Assembly (NCBI GenBank): GCA_029563035.1
Contig: JAKQTP010000026.1
Span: 1-36,605, forward strand
Source of the DNA: an archaeon
GTDB lineage: Archaea; Iainarchaeota; Iainarchaeia; CSSED10-239
Direction of reading: 5' to 3'
DNA: 36,605 bases
Shown: positions 15,428-22,726 of the stretch, piece after piece
Layout of the letters: every line of letters starts with the position of its first letter
How positions within the stretch are numbered: position 1 is the first letter of the stretch
The notes under the pieces: generated by a model
Databases searched by the model: none
What the model saw: the letters and a program-made list of their open reading frames with translations, nothing else
Told to the model about the DNA's origin: nothing
Translations under genes and position numbers: made by a program

Positions 15428-17143
15428 TTAAGGAATTAATTCGTATTTAATCAAGCCACAATCCCAAATACGTTCAAAACCGAGTTCTGTTGTTAATTCT
15501 TTTTCTGATTTTGTAAAATCCAAGTCAGGATATTTTTTTCGAAGACCGGTTTTACCAAATCCAAATTTATGGAATCGTTTATAACGATCAATTTTTGAAT
15601 TATAATAAAAATATCTGGGTTTGATTATATCAGATATTTTAAATCCAATATGTGTATAAAGATTATTTGTACTGTCTGGCGTCCATCGTCTATCAGCAAA
15701 ACTTATAATTTTTGGTGGTTTATATTCATTAATAAAATGTTTAAGCATTTTTGACGCCAAACCAGGTATAATATAATTCTGATGGACAGCATATCTTGAT
15801 AATTCATATTCACCTTCGACAGATTTCGTCATGTTTCTTTGTTCATTAAAAGTCATCACGCCAACCATTGTATTATTATAAAAAGCACCGTAATGTATTG
15901 TTGAACTATCATTACCTTGAATGTGGTTGTCATTTAAAAAAATTGATTTTTGTTCTGGTGTAATTTTATTTATTACGACTTTTCTAGCACCTATTTTAAT
16001 ACCGTTATTTACTTTCAATATATGTTTTAATTTGTTTTTTATTATATCTTTCTTTAACACCCACTCATCTTCAAAAATGTGAAATAATTTATATCCTAAT
16101 TCAAGACATTCTATTGTTTTATTTAAATGATATGTTGGTGTTTTTCCCATTTTTTCTGTATGAAAATACAAACCATTATATTCAATTGCAATTTTTAATT
16201 CAGGAATAATTATATCAATTTCTTTTCCGTTTAGTAATTTGCGATTTTTACTTTTTTCAGTAATGAAACCCAATTCTTTAATAAATTCTTTTATTTCGAT
16301 TTCACCACTCGATTCCCATGTTGGTGTTTGATTTATATTTGTTAATTCAGCAGTCTCGCTAAGTTTTTTTGATGTTTTATTTGAAACAGATTTTTCATTC
16401 GGAAACATTAATTTATATTCGGTTTTACTAATTTGATGAACATTTTTAAGATGAGTATTTGTAATCATCCTCATTTTTTTTCCACAGAGTTTACATACAA
16501 CAAAGTTTTCATTATTTTTTAAAAATTGTTTTTCTTTTTCTTTTTTGATAAATGTTGGATGTAAATAAAGATCTTCTGGAAATTGTTCAAGATACTCTTT
16601 GATGGTGATTTTATGTTTCTCTTTAACATGTATTTCAAAACATCCTGTTTGATTTGAAATGTCAGTTGTTGTCCAATCACAAAGTTTACATTTTCTTACT
16701 TTTTTCTTTTCAATTTCAATAATATCAAAATATTCTTCAAACCATTTTTTCCCAAACTCTTTTTCGTATTTTTTTCTTTGATAGTTGTTTTTAGGGATTT
16801 TAATATCACCATATAAACCTAGAATATGTTCTGTCAATGCGCCAGATAAGTTATTAATATCACTAAATTCTTTTTGTGTTTGCTTGCATCGGGCAACCAT
16901 GATTTTATTTCCGGACGATGATTGGTATTTCAAAGTTTTTGTTTTTCCAATTTCTTTACTTTGTATATTTTTATTTTGGCCACCTCTTTTGTTTATTTCA
17001 ACACCATGACTTTTTAAGATTTGACTAACCTTCTTGTGATCTATTTTATATATTTCACCAAGCTTGTGTGTACTACTAACATTAGATTTATAGAGATTTA
17101 TCATCTCCAAAATGTCCTCGTTGGTTAATTTTTTTGTTTTCAT
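15428..17143 (-). CDS. Putative homing endonuclease: HTH, two zinc fingers, Vsr-like nuclease, acetyltransferase-like C-terminus
   Basis: The ATG at 17143 gives 571 residues. The frame stays open to 17308, but that extra N-terminus would precede the promoter at 17160-17191. In order: a helix-turn-helix (residues 5-50), a zinc-finger-like motif C152-C155...H172-H177, a second at C217-C220...H231-H236, and a Vsr/restriction-type nuclease core. The core has E281, EID (D310) and IAIEYNGLYFH (E321, H328). Then come YHLNKTIECLELGYKLFHIFEDEW and a C-terminal part with FADRRWTPDSTNNLY resembling GNAT-type folds. This layout is typical of free-standing phage endonucleases that spread by cutting allelic sites. 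It sits just after the capsid gene terminator. Confidence 0.75.
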   Translation of the reverse strand: MKTKKLTNEDILEMINLYKSNVSSTHKLGEIYKIDHKKVSQILKSHGVEINKRGGQNKNIQSKEIGKTKTLKYQSSSGNKIMVARCKQTQKEFSDINNLSGALTEHILGLYGDIKIPKNNYQRKKYEKEFGKKWFEEYFDIIEIEKKKVRKCKLCDWTTTDISNQTGCFEIHVKEKHKITIKEYLEQFPEDLYLHPTFIKKEKEKQFLKNNENFVVCKLCGKKMRMITNTHLKNVHQISKTEYKLMFPNEKSVSNKTSKKLSETAELTNINQTPTWESSGEIEIKEFIKELGFITEKSKNRKLLNGKEIDIIIPELKIAIEYNGLYFHTEKMGKTPTYHLNKTIECLELGYKLFHIFEDEWVLKKDIIKNKLKHILKVNNGIKIGARKVVINKITPEQKSIFLNDNHIQGNDSSTIHYGAFYNNTMVGVMTFNEQRNMTKSVEGEYELSRYAVHQNYIIPGLASKMLKHFINEYKPPKIISFADRRWTPDSTNNLYTHIGFKISDIIKPRYFYYNSKIDRYKRFHKFGFGKTGLRKKYPDLDFTKSEKELTTELGFERIWDCGLIKYELIP

Positions 17144-17159
17144 GTTTAAATATTTCATA

Positions 17160-17191
17160 CAAATGTATGTATAAAAAATGAAAAAACCAAA
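17160..17191 (-). promoter_or_regulatory. Bacteroidota-type promoter TTTG-N20-TACATTTG
   Basis: Read on the minus strand, TTTG (17191-17188) is followed after 20 bases by TACATTTG (17167-17160). The spacing is identical to that of the promoter at 35454-35485. The ATG at 17143 lies 16 bases downstream, giving a short leader, so this site decides the start of the putative homing endonuclease gene. Confidence 0.65.
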
Positions 17192-17269
17192 TATTTCCCC
17201 TTTAATTTTACACCAAACAAATAAAAAAAAATAAGAAAATTTTATGACACTTAAAGAGTATATAAAAAA

Positions 17270-17295
17270 ATAAAGGGGTGATAACACCCCTTTAT
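17270..17295 (-). terminator. Rho-independent terminator after the major capsid gene
   Basis: Perfect 11-bp stem (ATAAAGGGGTG pairing with CACCCCTTTAT) and a 4-base loop. On the minus strand it is followed by a T-rich run. It lies 22 bases after the capsid stop and isolates the capsid operon from the endonuclease gene. Confidence 0.85.
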
Positions 17296-17317
17296 CATAT
17301 TGATACACAATAGATGA

Positions 17318-19051
17318 TTACCGTAAAGTATGAAGGTTAAATACCTGAATACCTTTCACATCAATAACACCAAAGTACCTGTTATTAACCATTTTTTTCG
17401 CGTACCTTGTCATGATACCTTTTATTGGTGTGAAGTTAAACGGATTGTACATCGTTGGAGTAAGCTGTAGAGGCACATACGGTGCATATACATAACCAGC
17501 ATCCAGTAATGATTTACCCTTATGTCCGATGAGGATTTTGTTAGGTGGGAAATACGGGTCACGATAAACCTGATAACGACCACCAAGTGTACCGATTCTT
17601 TCGATACCCATGTTATACTGATCCTGCTCAGGCTGAGCGTTGGATACGTGGAAGTACTCAAGGTCATCGAATACTGCAGAAACTTCTGAAGATACGACGA
17701 TCCAGTTGGCTCCACCCCTAAGAGTTGTTTTATGTATCTGTGCAGATAACTGGTTGATCTTGGTTATCAAGGTCTGGTTCCAGTCTTTCTGTGTATATCC
17801 AGCGAAGGATGATCCGGCATTACCATATCTCCATTCGTTATAGTCCCAACGAGCTTTCCATGCGGCACCCTTTCTTAAGTCACGAAGGATTTCACGGTCT
17901 ACCTCAGCAGCGATTTGTTCTGAAAGAAGAGCTGTTAACTCAGCTTCAGCATCGATGTTGTGGAATGCGCTAACGTCCTGTGCTAGTTCAGGTGACCAAG
18001 CAGCCCTTAATTTTCTTTCTGTTACAGAAACTGTTACTGATTGAAGATCAAATGATACTTCACCAATTTCAGATTCGAACTCAAGGGTATCGTAAGTTCT
18101 ATAAGTTAGTAAGAATTCAGTTGCGGCCGGTGTTCCGCTAAACTGTGAGAAGCCAGATAATGGGTTGTAACTTTCAACATCAACACTTATGTAGATACTA
18201 CCAGTTTCATCACAAATATCCTGATATCTACCAAGTGGGAAGGATGTTGAAGAAGCTTTATTACCATATTCGATAATACCTTTTCCGTACTTCTGAGTTA
18301 CGATATGGAAATTTCTAGATGCTCCACCAAAGAAAACTTCTGCAGATGCCAAGAAATCTTCAGTATCCATAATGTTACCATATGCACCAATCAATTTACC
18401 CTGGCCGTCCATTGAGAAGCCAGTAAACTTAACAATGATTTGTGAGTGTAAATCATTAGTTGCACCTGTAGCTGTTGCTGATTCGTTTGCTTTACCGTTT
18501 TCAAAAGTAACAATAGTACTACCAGTTAAACCTGATACAACATACTGTCCTTTTGAATAATCGAAAAGACCAGTTTCTGGCGAGTTACCAGTACCATCAT
18601 CGTTTTCATAAAAACGATCATAGAGGTTAACTGCATTATCATCATACCCAGCACCTAATGCATCAGTATTACTCGGCATTTTGTATGGATCATAATGACT
18701 ACCATTAGCCTTTCTATCCTGAATCTTCGGAACGAAGAAGAACAGTTTACCGATAGGTAAGTTCATAGCCTGAACACTAACGATGTCGTTAGCTAACAGC
18801 TTAGAGAAAACACGGCGGATAATCGGGAATACAACAGTTTCAAACGAACCTGATGAGTCAGATACAGCCGCCTCATTAATCAGATAACTAGCCTGGTTTT
18901 CATATAACTGAGCGATGTTATCTTTCATGTGACCATTGAGTCCTTCTAGGAATCCAAGGTCATCCCATTTTTTTATGGTATCTTCTTTGATAACACGGAG
19001 GTGTTTTAGTCCAATGTTACCAACAATACCTGATTCTAATAATGCTCCCAT
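17318..19051 (-). CDS. 23: Major capsid protein, T4 gp23-like
   Basis: A 577-residue capsid subunit that builds the icosahedral shell. The N-terminal region (IKKWDDLG, IAQLYENQ) and the segment FPIIRRVFSKLLANDIVSVQAMNLPIGKLFFF match T4 gp23, whose counterpart reads V-R-R-A-I-P-N-L-I-A-F-D. The C-terminal YFGVIDVKGI ending also fits. ASYLINE-AAV around residue 60 is a probable prohead-protease cut after Glu60, as T4 gp23 is cut after Glu65. Codon use is visibly more G/C-rich than in neighbours, as expected for the most abundant protein. It follows the scaffold gene after 34 bases and ends at a strong terminator. Gene order 20-21-22-23 supports the call. Confidence 0.93.
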   Translation of the reverse strand: MGALLESGIVGNIGLKHLRVIKEDTIKKWDDLGFLEGLNGHMKDNIAQLYENQASYLINEAAVSDSSGSFETVVFPIIRRVFSKLLANDIVSVQAMNLPIGKLFFFVPKIQDRKANGSHYDPYKMPSNTDALGAGYDDNAVNLYDRFYENDDGTGNSPETGLFDYSKGQYVVSGLTGSTIVTFENGKANESATATGATNDLHSQIIVKFTGFSMDGQGKLIGAYGNIMDTEDFLASAEVFFGGASRNFHIVTQKYGKGIIEYGNKASSTSFPLGRYQDICDETGSIYISVDVESYNPLSGFSQFSGTPAATEFLLTYRTYDTLEFESEIGEVSFDLQSVTVSVTERKLRAAWSPELAQDVSAFHNIDAEAELTALLSEQIAAEVDREILRDLRKGAAWKARWDYNEWRYGNAGSSFAGYTQKDWNQTLITKINQLSAQIHKTTLRGGANWIVVSSEVSAVFDDLEYFHVSNAQPEQDQYNMGIERIGTLGGRYQVYRDPYFPPNKILIGHKGKSLLDAGYVYAPYVPLQLTPTMYNPFNFTPIKGIMTRYAKKMVNNRYFGVIDVKGIQVFNLHTLR

Positions 19052-19085
19052 TTAATTTATAGGTTTTAAATTTTTTTATTGTTTA

Positions 19086-20657
19086 TTATTGGTTTATTTT
19101 TTTCATTAACTCTTTCATTCTCTTAAACTGAGGATTTTCGTAAGCTTTTGACTCCGATAACATTTCAACCGATGAAGATGATGGTGTTGAAGTGATTTTC
19201 TCCACAGCAGTTTCACTAAATGGTTTTTTGTTATCTAACTCAGCTTTAATAGTAGAATAAAGTTGTTTAGATTCTGATAATACCGAAATTGTGTCAAATC
19301 TTTTTAGAATGTCCAGTTTTTCTTGTCTAGTTGTCGAATGTTCGGTAAACAGACGTGTAGCATACGCTAGATTTGCGTTAAATACAGCAACTTCGTTAAG
19401 TTTATCTTTGAAGAGAACCAAAGCCTTTTTATATTCATCATTCTGCTTTTTAAGTGTTTTAACTTGTTCATATAAATCAGCAGCATTGTGAATTGTCTGA
19501 GCACCGGCGTGATGAACGTGTTTGCTAGGAAGACCAGTTCTTGGTTCTGCAGCACGTAAACCATGTTTGTTACCCTTTGTTCTTGCAGCTTCAGTAGCTT
19601 CAATTTCCTTAACGTCTTTATCTCCACACTCATCACATTCTTTTTGTTCTTTAGGTTCTTTTGTTACAGGTTTACTAACACCCTTTAGAGCAGTACCCTG
19701 ACGAGTCGGATCATTTGTTTGTGATTTACCAGCACCAAGATTGTCATACTTTTTAGGCGTGTCCATATCTTTAACACCAGTACCTGGACGACCATCTGAG
19801 GTTTTTACCTGACCTCTTCCCGGTTCTTTTGTTTGAGGATTACTTGATCCAGGAACACCAGTACCGGGTCTTTTGGCATCATTAACGAATGATTCTTCGT
19901 TTGCCTGTAATTTTTTAACACCCTTTTGTGGAGATGTTTTGTCGAAAGGTTTACCATCTTGTAATGTGTGTGTTTTATGAACGGTCACACTTTCTTTGGT
20001 CTCCCTCTTTTTTGCTTTTTGATCAAAAGGTTTACCGTCACTAAGACTAACCTCTTCTTTTACATCAAAATCAAATGACTCGTCATCATCGAGTTCAATT
20101 TCGTAAACGATTTCGTCATCACCAGTTTCATCAATTTGTTCAGCTAGTTCATCTGGCATTTCACCAGTGTCATCACCACCCAAATCTTCATCATCAAGTT
20201 TAATGATATAATCATTTCCTTCATCTGAGAATTCGACAGTATTTCCTTCTTTTTTGACAATAATACCATCTTCAGGTTTCATAGCTTTGAATACTTTCAA
20301 AACTTCTTCTTCAGATGCATCAGTCATATCAAGAACTTCATCGTCCTCTTCATCTTCAGCAGGAAGATCTAGACCTGAATCTTCTTCAGTGTCATTTTCA
20401 TCGTCTACTGGAAGCGGTAAATCTTCATTACCGTTATCCACAGGTTCATTATCGGAAGTTTCTTCATCATCTGGTGTTATACCATCAACATCTTTTTCTA
20501 CTTCTTCAGGATCTTTTTCATCCTCTTGTTCTTTTAGCAAATCATTTAGTTCTTGTTTCATTGTTGAAGCAAGTATACCTTTTGCGTTTGCTTTTACCGC
20601 CTCTTCAAGTGTTTGCACTTGAAGTAATGCTTGTTCTAAAATAGATTTCTGAGCCAT
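19086..20657 (-). CDS. 22: Prohead core scaffold protein, T4 gp22-like
   Basis: A 523-residue, very acidic protein between protease and capsid genes, the place of T4 gene 22. The first 25 residues form a helix starting MAQKSILEQALLQ. Residues about 45-200 are almost all Asp/Glu with short beta motifs. Residues about 205-330 contain loose repeats of DGKPFD and RPGTGV/GTAL with PQTKEP-like spacers. The C-terminal region (LFTEHSTTRQEKLDILKRFD, then VLSESKQLYSTI) matches the gp22 core helices. Several (L/I)xE sites such as LSE are present, where the prohead protease would digest it after assembly. It is much longer than T4 gp22 because of the acidic and repeat insert. Confidence 0.85.
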   Translation of the reverse strand: MAQKSILEQALLQVQTLEEAVKANAKGILASTMKQELNDLLKEQEDEKDPEEVEKDVDGITPDDEETSDNEPVDNGNEDLPLPVDDENDTEEDSGLDLPAEDEEDDEVLDMTDASEEEVLKVFKAMKPEDGIIVKKEGNTVEFSDEGNDYIIKLDDEDLGGDDTGEMPDELAEQIDETGDDEIVYEIELDDDESFDFDVKEEVSLSDGKPFDQKAKKRETKESVTVHKTHTLQDGKPFDKTSPQKGVKKLQANEESFVNDAKRPGTGVPGSSNPQTKEPGRGQVKTSDGRPGTGVKDMDTPKKYDNLGAGKSQTNDPTRQGTALKGVSKPVTKEPKEQKECDECGDKDVKEIEATEAARTKGNKHGLRAAEPRTGLPSKHVHHAGAQTIHNAADLYEQVKTLKKQNDEYKKALVLFKDKLNEVAVFNANLAYATRLFTEHSTTRQEKLDILKRFDTISVLSESKQLYSTIKAELDNKKPFSETAVEKITSTPSSSSVEMLSESKAYENPQFKRMKELMKKINQ

Positions 20658-20677
20658 TTTTATCTTTTATTTATTTT

Positions 20678-20685
20678 TATAAATA
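20678..20685 (-). promoter_or_regulatory. Candidate late promoter element TATTTATA before the scaffold gene
   Basis: Minus-strand TATTTATA, 20 bases before the ATG at 20657. It would also serve the capsid gene, since no terminator separates the two. Confidence 0.55.
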
Positions 20686-20738
20686 TTATGATTTTATTAA
20701 AAGTTTATCTTTATGCACTTTAAATCAAAAAAAAACCA

Positions 20739-21431
20739 TTATTTTGAAAGAAAATTATCTAATCTTCCCATTAATGATTTAATTTTATTTTCTTCTGGGG
20801 TATTTTGTGGTATGGTTTCTTCAAATTTCGCCTTATCATTTAAATCACTAAATACATAAGCGCCGGGGGTTGAAGGTGACGAAACTAAATCGAAACAAAC
20901 TAATTCAAAATCATCTTGAACAACGTTTTGTCCTCTTTCACTTTTTAATGAACCAACACCACGAGAGGATATACCTAACGTCGCACCATTCATTAATAAC
21001 ATTGCAGCTTGATCACCTTTACAACTAATGATACCACTTTTTTTCCAGCCAGGTGATGTGTATAATTTAATTTTACCAAGTAAAGTATTACCCTCCCACC
21101 AAGTTTCGAGAATTGAATGTGAAACTCTATCTAAGTCAATAAGTGATGATGTGGGATGATTAAGTTCACTGAGAGCACCACCGTTTTTTATTACAGTTTG
21201 ATATTTTTCATTTTCTCGTTTTAAAATTGCTTCGGGATATATTCTACCGTTTTTATTTGGCACACCAAATTTTTGTAACACAGCATAAAGAATGAGGTCT
21301 TGGTGGAAATCGACCTCTTTCATTTCAGAAATTATTTGCTTGTTATGTTCGTCGTTTGGAGAAATATGACCGGCGTCATATTCTATCAAATATCCAAAAA
21401 CACCAATATCGTTTGGTCCTAATATCTTCAT
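20739..21431 (-). CDS. 21: Prohead maturation protease, T4 gp21-like
   Basis: A 230-residue serine protease that digests the scaffold and trims capsid proteins after the (I/L)xE motif. The catalytic His is in ALSELNHPTS (His92) and the Ser in GISSRGVGS (Ser155 or Ser156), the H-then-S order of the herpes-assemblin-like S78/U9 clan. The loop VSSPSTPGA follows as in other phage prohead proteases. Gene order (after portal, before scaffold) matches T4. The C-terminal 30 residues are acidic and may be trimmed by self-cleavage. The enzyme would also be the candidate processor of the leader peptides seen on other proteins in this window. Confidence 0.9.
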   Translation of the reverse strand: MKILGPNDIGVFGYLIEYDAGHISPNDEHNKQIISEMKEVDFHQDLILYAVLQKFGVPNKNGRIYPEAILKRENEKYQTVIKNGGALSELNHPTSSLIDLDRVSHSILETWWEGNTLLGKIKLYTSPGWKKSGIISCKGDQAAMLLMNGATLGISSRGVGSLKSERGQNVVQDDFELVCFDLVSSPSTPGAYVFSDLNDKAKFEETIPQNTPEENKIKSLMGRLDNFLSK

Positions 21432-21444
21432 CTATAGTTTTTAC

Positions 21445-21452
21445 TATAAATA
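21445..21452 (-). promoter_or_regulatory. Candidate late promoter element TATTTATA before the prohead protease
   Basis: Minus-strand TATTTATAGTAAAAACT, the octamer lying 13 bases before the ATG. The 17-base sequence is shared exactly with the element upstream of the gene at 12065. Confidence 0.6.
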
Positions 21453-21466
21453 CATCAATATTTGAA

Positions 21467-21892
21467 CTATTTTTTGTTTTTGTAAAAATTAAATAAATTT
21501 TTTATTTCTAAATCATTATTGATAATTTCTTTTATCAAATTAATCAAAAAGAATTTGATTTGTTTAGATTTTATATCAAAATGTTTTTCAGTAAAAAGTG
21601 TGATTTCAATACTTAAGAAAGATTTTTTTCCCATTTTCACACCATTTGTTCGGAGATCAATATCAACAATTGATTCCTTTTTAAAGTATTCACTTTTTAA
21701 ATGATAAATGTGTAATTTAATTTTTCGTTGTGTTTTTAACAGTAGAGAATCTAAATTGATTTCATCATCATTTGGAGTGATCCAAGAATTTAGTTTTATA
21801 TATATACTTTTTAAATTTTTATGATCTACTGTACCATATCCAATTTTAAAATTGCCATAATAACCCAAATTTATATATTTTCCGTTTTTCAT
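21467..21892 (-). CDS. Hypothetical protein between core-protein and protease genes
   Basis: A 141-residue basic protein. The first half is beta-like (YINLGYYGNFKIGYGTV, then IYIKLNSWITPNDDE), with VDIDLRTNGVKMG and a strand SFLSIEITLF in the middle. The C-terminus is a Lys/Ile-rich helix. No family recognised. Its position, between the probable core protein and protease, is where T4 has small head genes, so a head role is likely but unproven. An imperfect inverted repeat covers the bases just upstream of its start. Confidence 0.7.
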   Translation of the reverse strand: MKNGKYINLGYYGNFKIGYGTVDHKNLKSIYIKLNSWITPNDDEINLDSLLLKTQRKIKLHIYHLKSEYFKKESIVDIDLRTNGVKMGKKSFLSIEITLFTEKHFDIKSKQIKFFLINLIKEIINNDLEIKNLFNFYKNKK

Positions 21893-21893
21893 T

Positions 21894-21953
21894 AAAATTT
21901 TCCATATTTTCTTTTTTATTGATGAATATTGAATAAAATATAAGGAAAATTTT
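21894..21953 (-). repeat. Inverted repeat in the leader of the 21467-21892 gene
   Basis: AAAATTTTCCATATTTT (21894-21910) is nearly the reverse complement of the segment at 21935-21953, with a 24-base loop. In the minus-strand RNA the stem's 3' arm would end one base before the start codon and could mask the ribosome entry region. Confidence 0.35.
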
Positions 21954-21982
21954 TTGATATTCCAAATTGAAATAATAAAAAA

Positions 21983-22001
21983 AACGGACTTAAAGTCCGT
22001 T
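21983..22001 (-). terminator. Rho-independent terminator overlapping a stop codon
   Basis: An 8-bp stem (AACGGACT with AGTCCGTT) with a 3-base loop, then eight T on the minus strand. The stop codon of the upstream gene (21992-21990) lies at the loop and the first stem base. Confidence 0.8.
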
Positions 22002-22724
22002 CTTTAATTGTTGAAGTTTATAATAATTATATTTAGTTGGTTTCATTTGTTTTGCTTCAGCATTTGCTTCTATTAGTTTTGTTTTTAAATTTTCATTTTT
22101 TTCATTTACGATCATATCTGTCATTTTAGAAACAACATCTTCTTGTAATGTTTTGAAATTTTCTTCCAATTCTTTTGGTGTGATATCGATAATTTGTTTT
22201 AACTGTGTTTGTTCATCTTCTGATAATGTTGAACCATATAAAACATTAAAATTATTAACTAATATACTATTAAGTAATTTTTCGTTCTCAACTATTTGTA
22301 TTAAATCATTAGTTTTTTGTTCTTTCTTAGACATTAAATGATTAATTAATTCATTATTCGATTTAATTTTTTCAAAAGCATTTAATACATTATCTTCTTC
22401 AGTTATTTTATCTAAGTGTGTATAAACTTCATTTTCAGTAATTAAAATATCACCAATTTCTTCGTCCAATTTCTTACTGATTTTTTTTATTTTTGATTTG
22501 TGTTCTTTAAGAATTGGTATGATTTTATTAAGAAACAATTCAGCATCCTTTTTATCTTCAATATATTTGTCCTCAAAATCTTCATAGAACAAATAAAGAG
22601 TTCTAAAATCCTTATTTTCAGTTATCATTTTAAGAATTTTTTTCACCTCATTTTTATTACCACTAGCATATGCGTTAGTAAATTTTTGTAAAATTTTGGT
22701 TTTTAATTTTCCAAAGTCGTTCAT
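21990..22724 (-). CDS. Helical prohead core candidate at the gp67/gp68 position
   Basis: A 244-residue, Lys/Glu-rich, almost entirely helical protein with no family I recognise. It begins two bases after the portal stop. In T4 the genes between portal (20) and protease (21) are 67 and 68, small prohead core proteins. Position and composition suggest this one plays the same part although it is longer. Possible protease sites include ILITE, and LIE near the C-terminus. Its stop codon sits in the loop region of a terminator, so transcripts from portal onward should largely end here. Confidence 0.7.
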   Translation of the reverse strand: MNDFGKLKTKILQKFTNAYASGNKNEVKKILKMITENKDFRTLYLFYEDFEDKYIEDKKDAELFLNKIIPILKEHKSKIKKISKKLDEEIGDILITENEVYTHLDKITEEDNVLNAFEKIKSNNELINHLMSKKEQKTNDLIQIVENEKLLNSILVNNFNVLYGSTLSEDEQTQLKQIIDITPKELEENFKTLQEDVVSKMTDMIVNEKNENLKTKLIEANAEAKQMKPTKYNYYKLQQLKNGL

Positions 22725-22726
22725 CT

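Noticed and set aside
17144..17308. 55-residue hydrophobic N-terminal extension of the endonuclease
   Set aside because: The extension runs through the promoter and the capsid terminator, is compositionally unlike the protein, and the promoter places the start at 17143.
19021..19065. TATAAAT on the minus strand just before the capsid start as a T4-type late promoter
   Set aside because: It lies only a few bases from the ATG and is in the opposite form to the other elements; the capsid gene is more likely read from the scaffold promoter.
20254..20644. Long Ser-rich and Leu/His-rich open frames on the plus strand opposite the scaffold gene
   Set aside because: They are antisense shadows of the Asp/Glu-rich coding region; repetitive GAA/GAT codons leave the other strand open. 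No promoter or start context.
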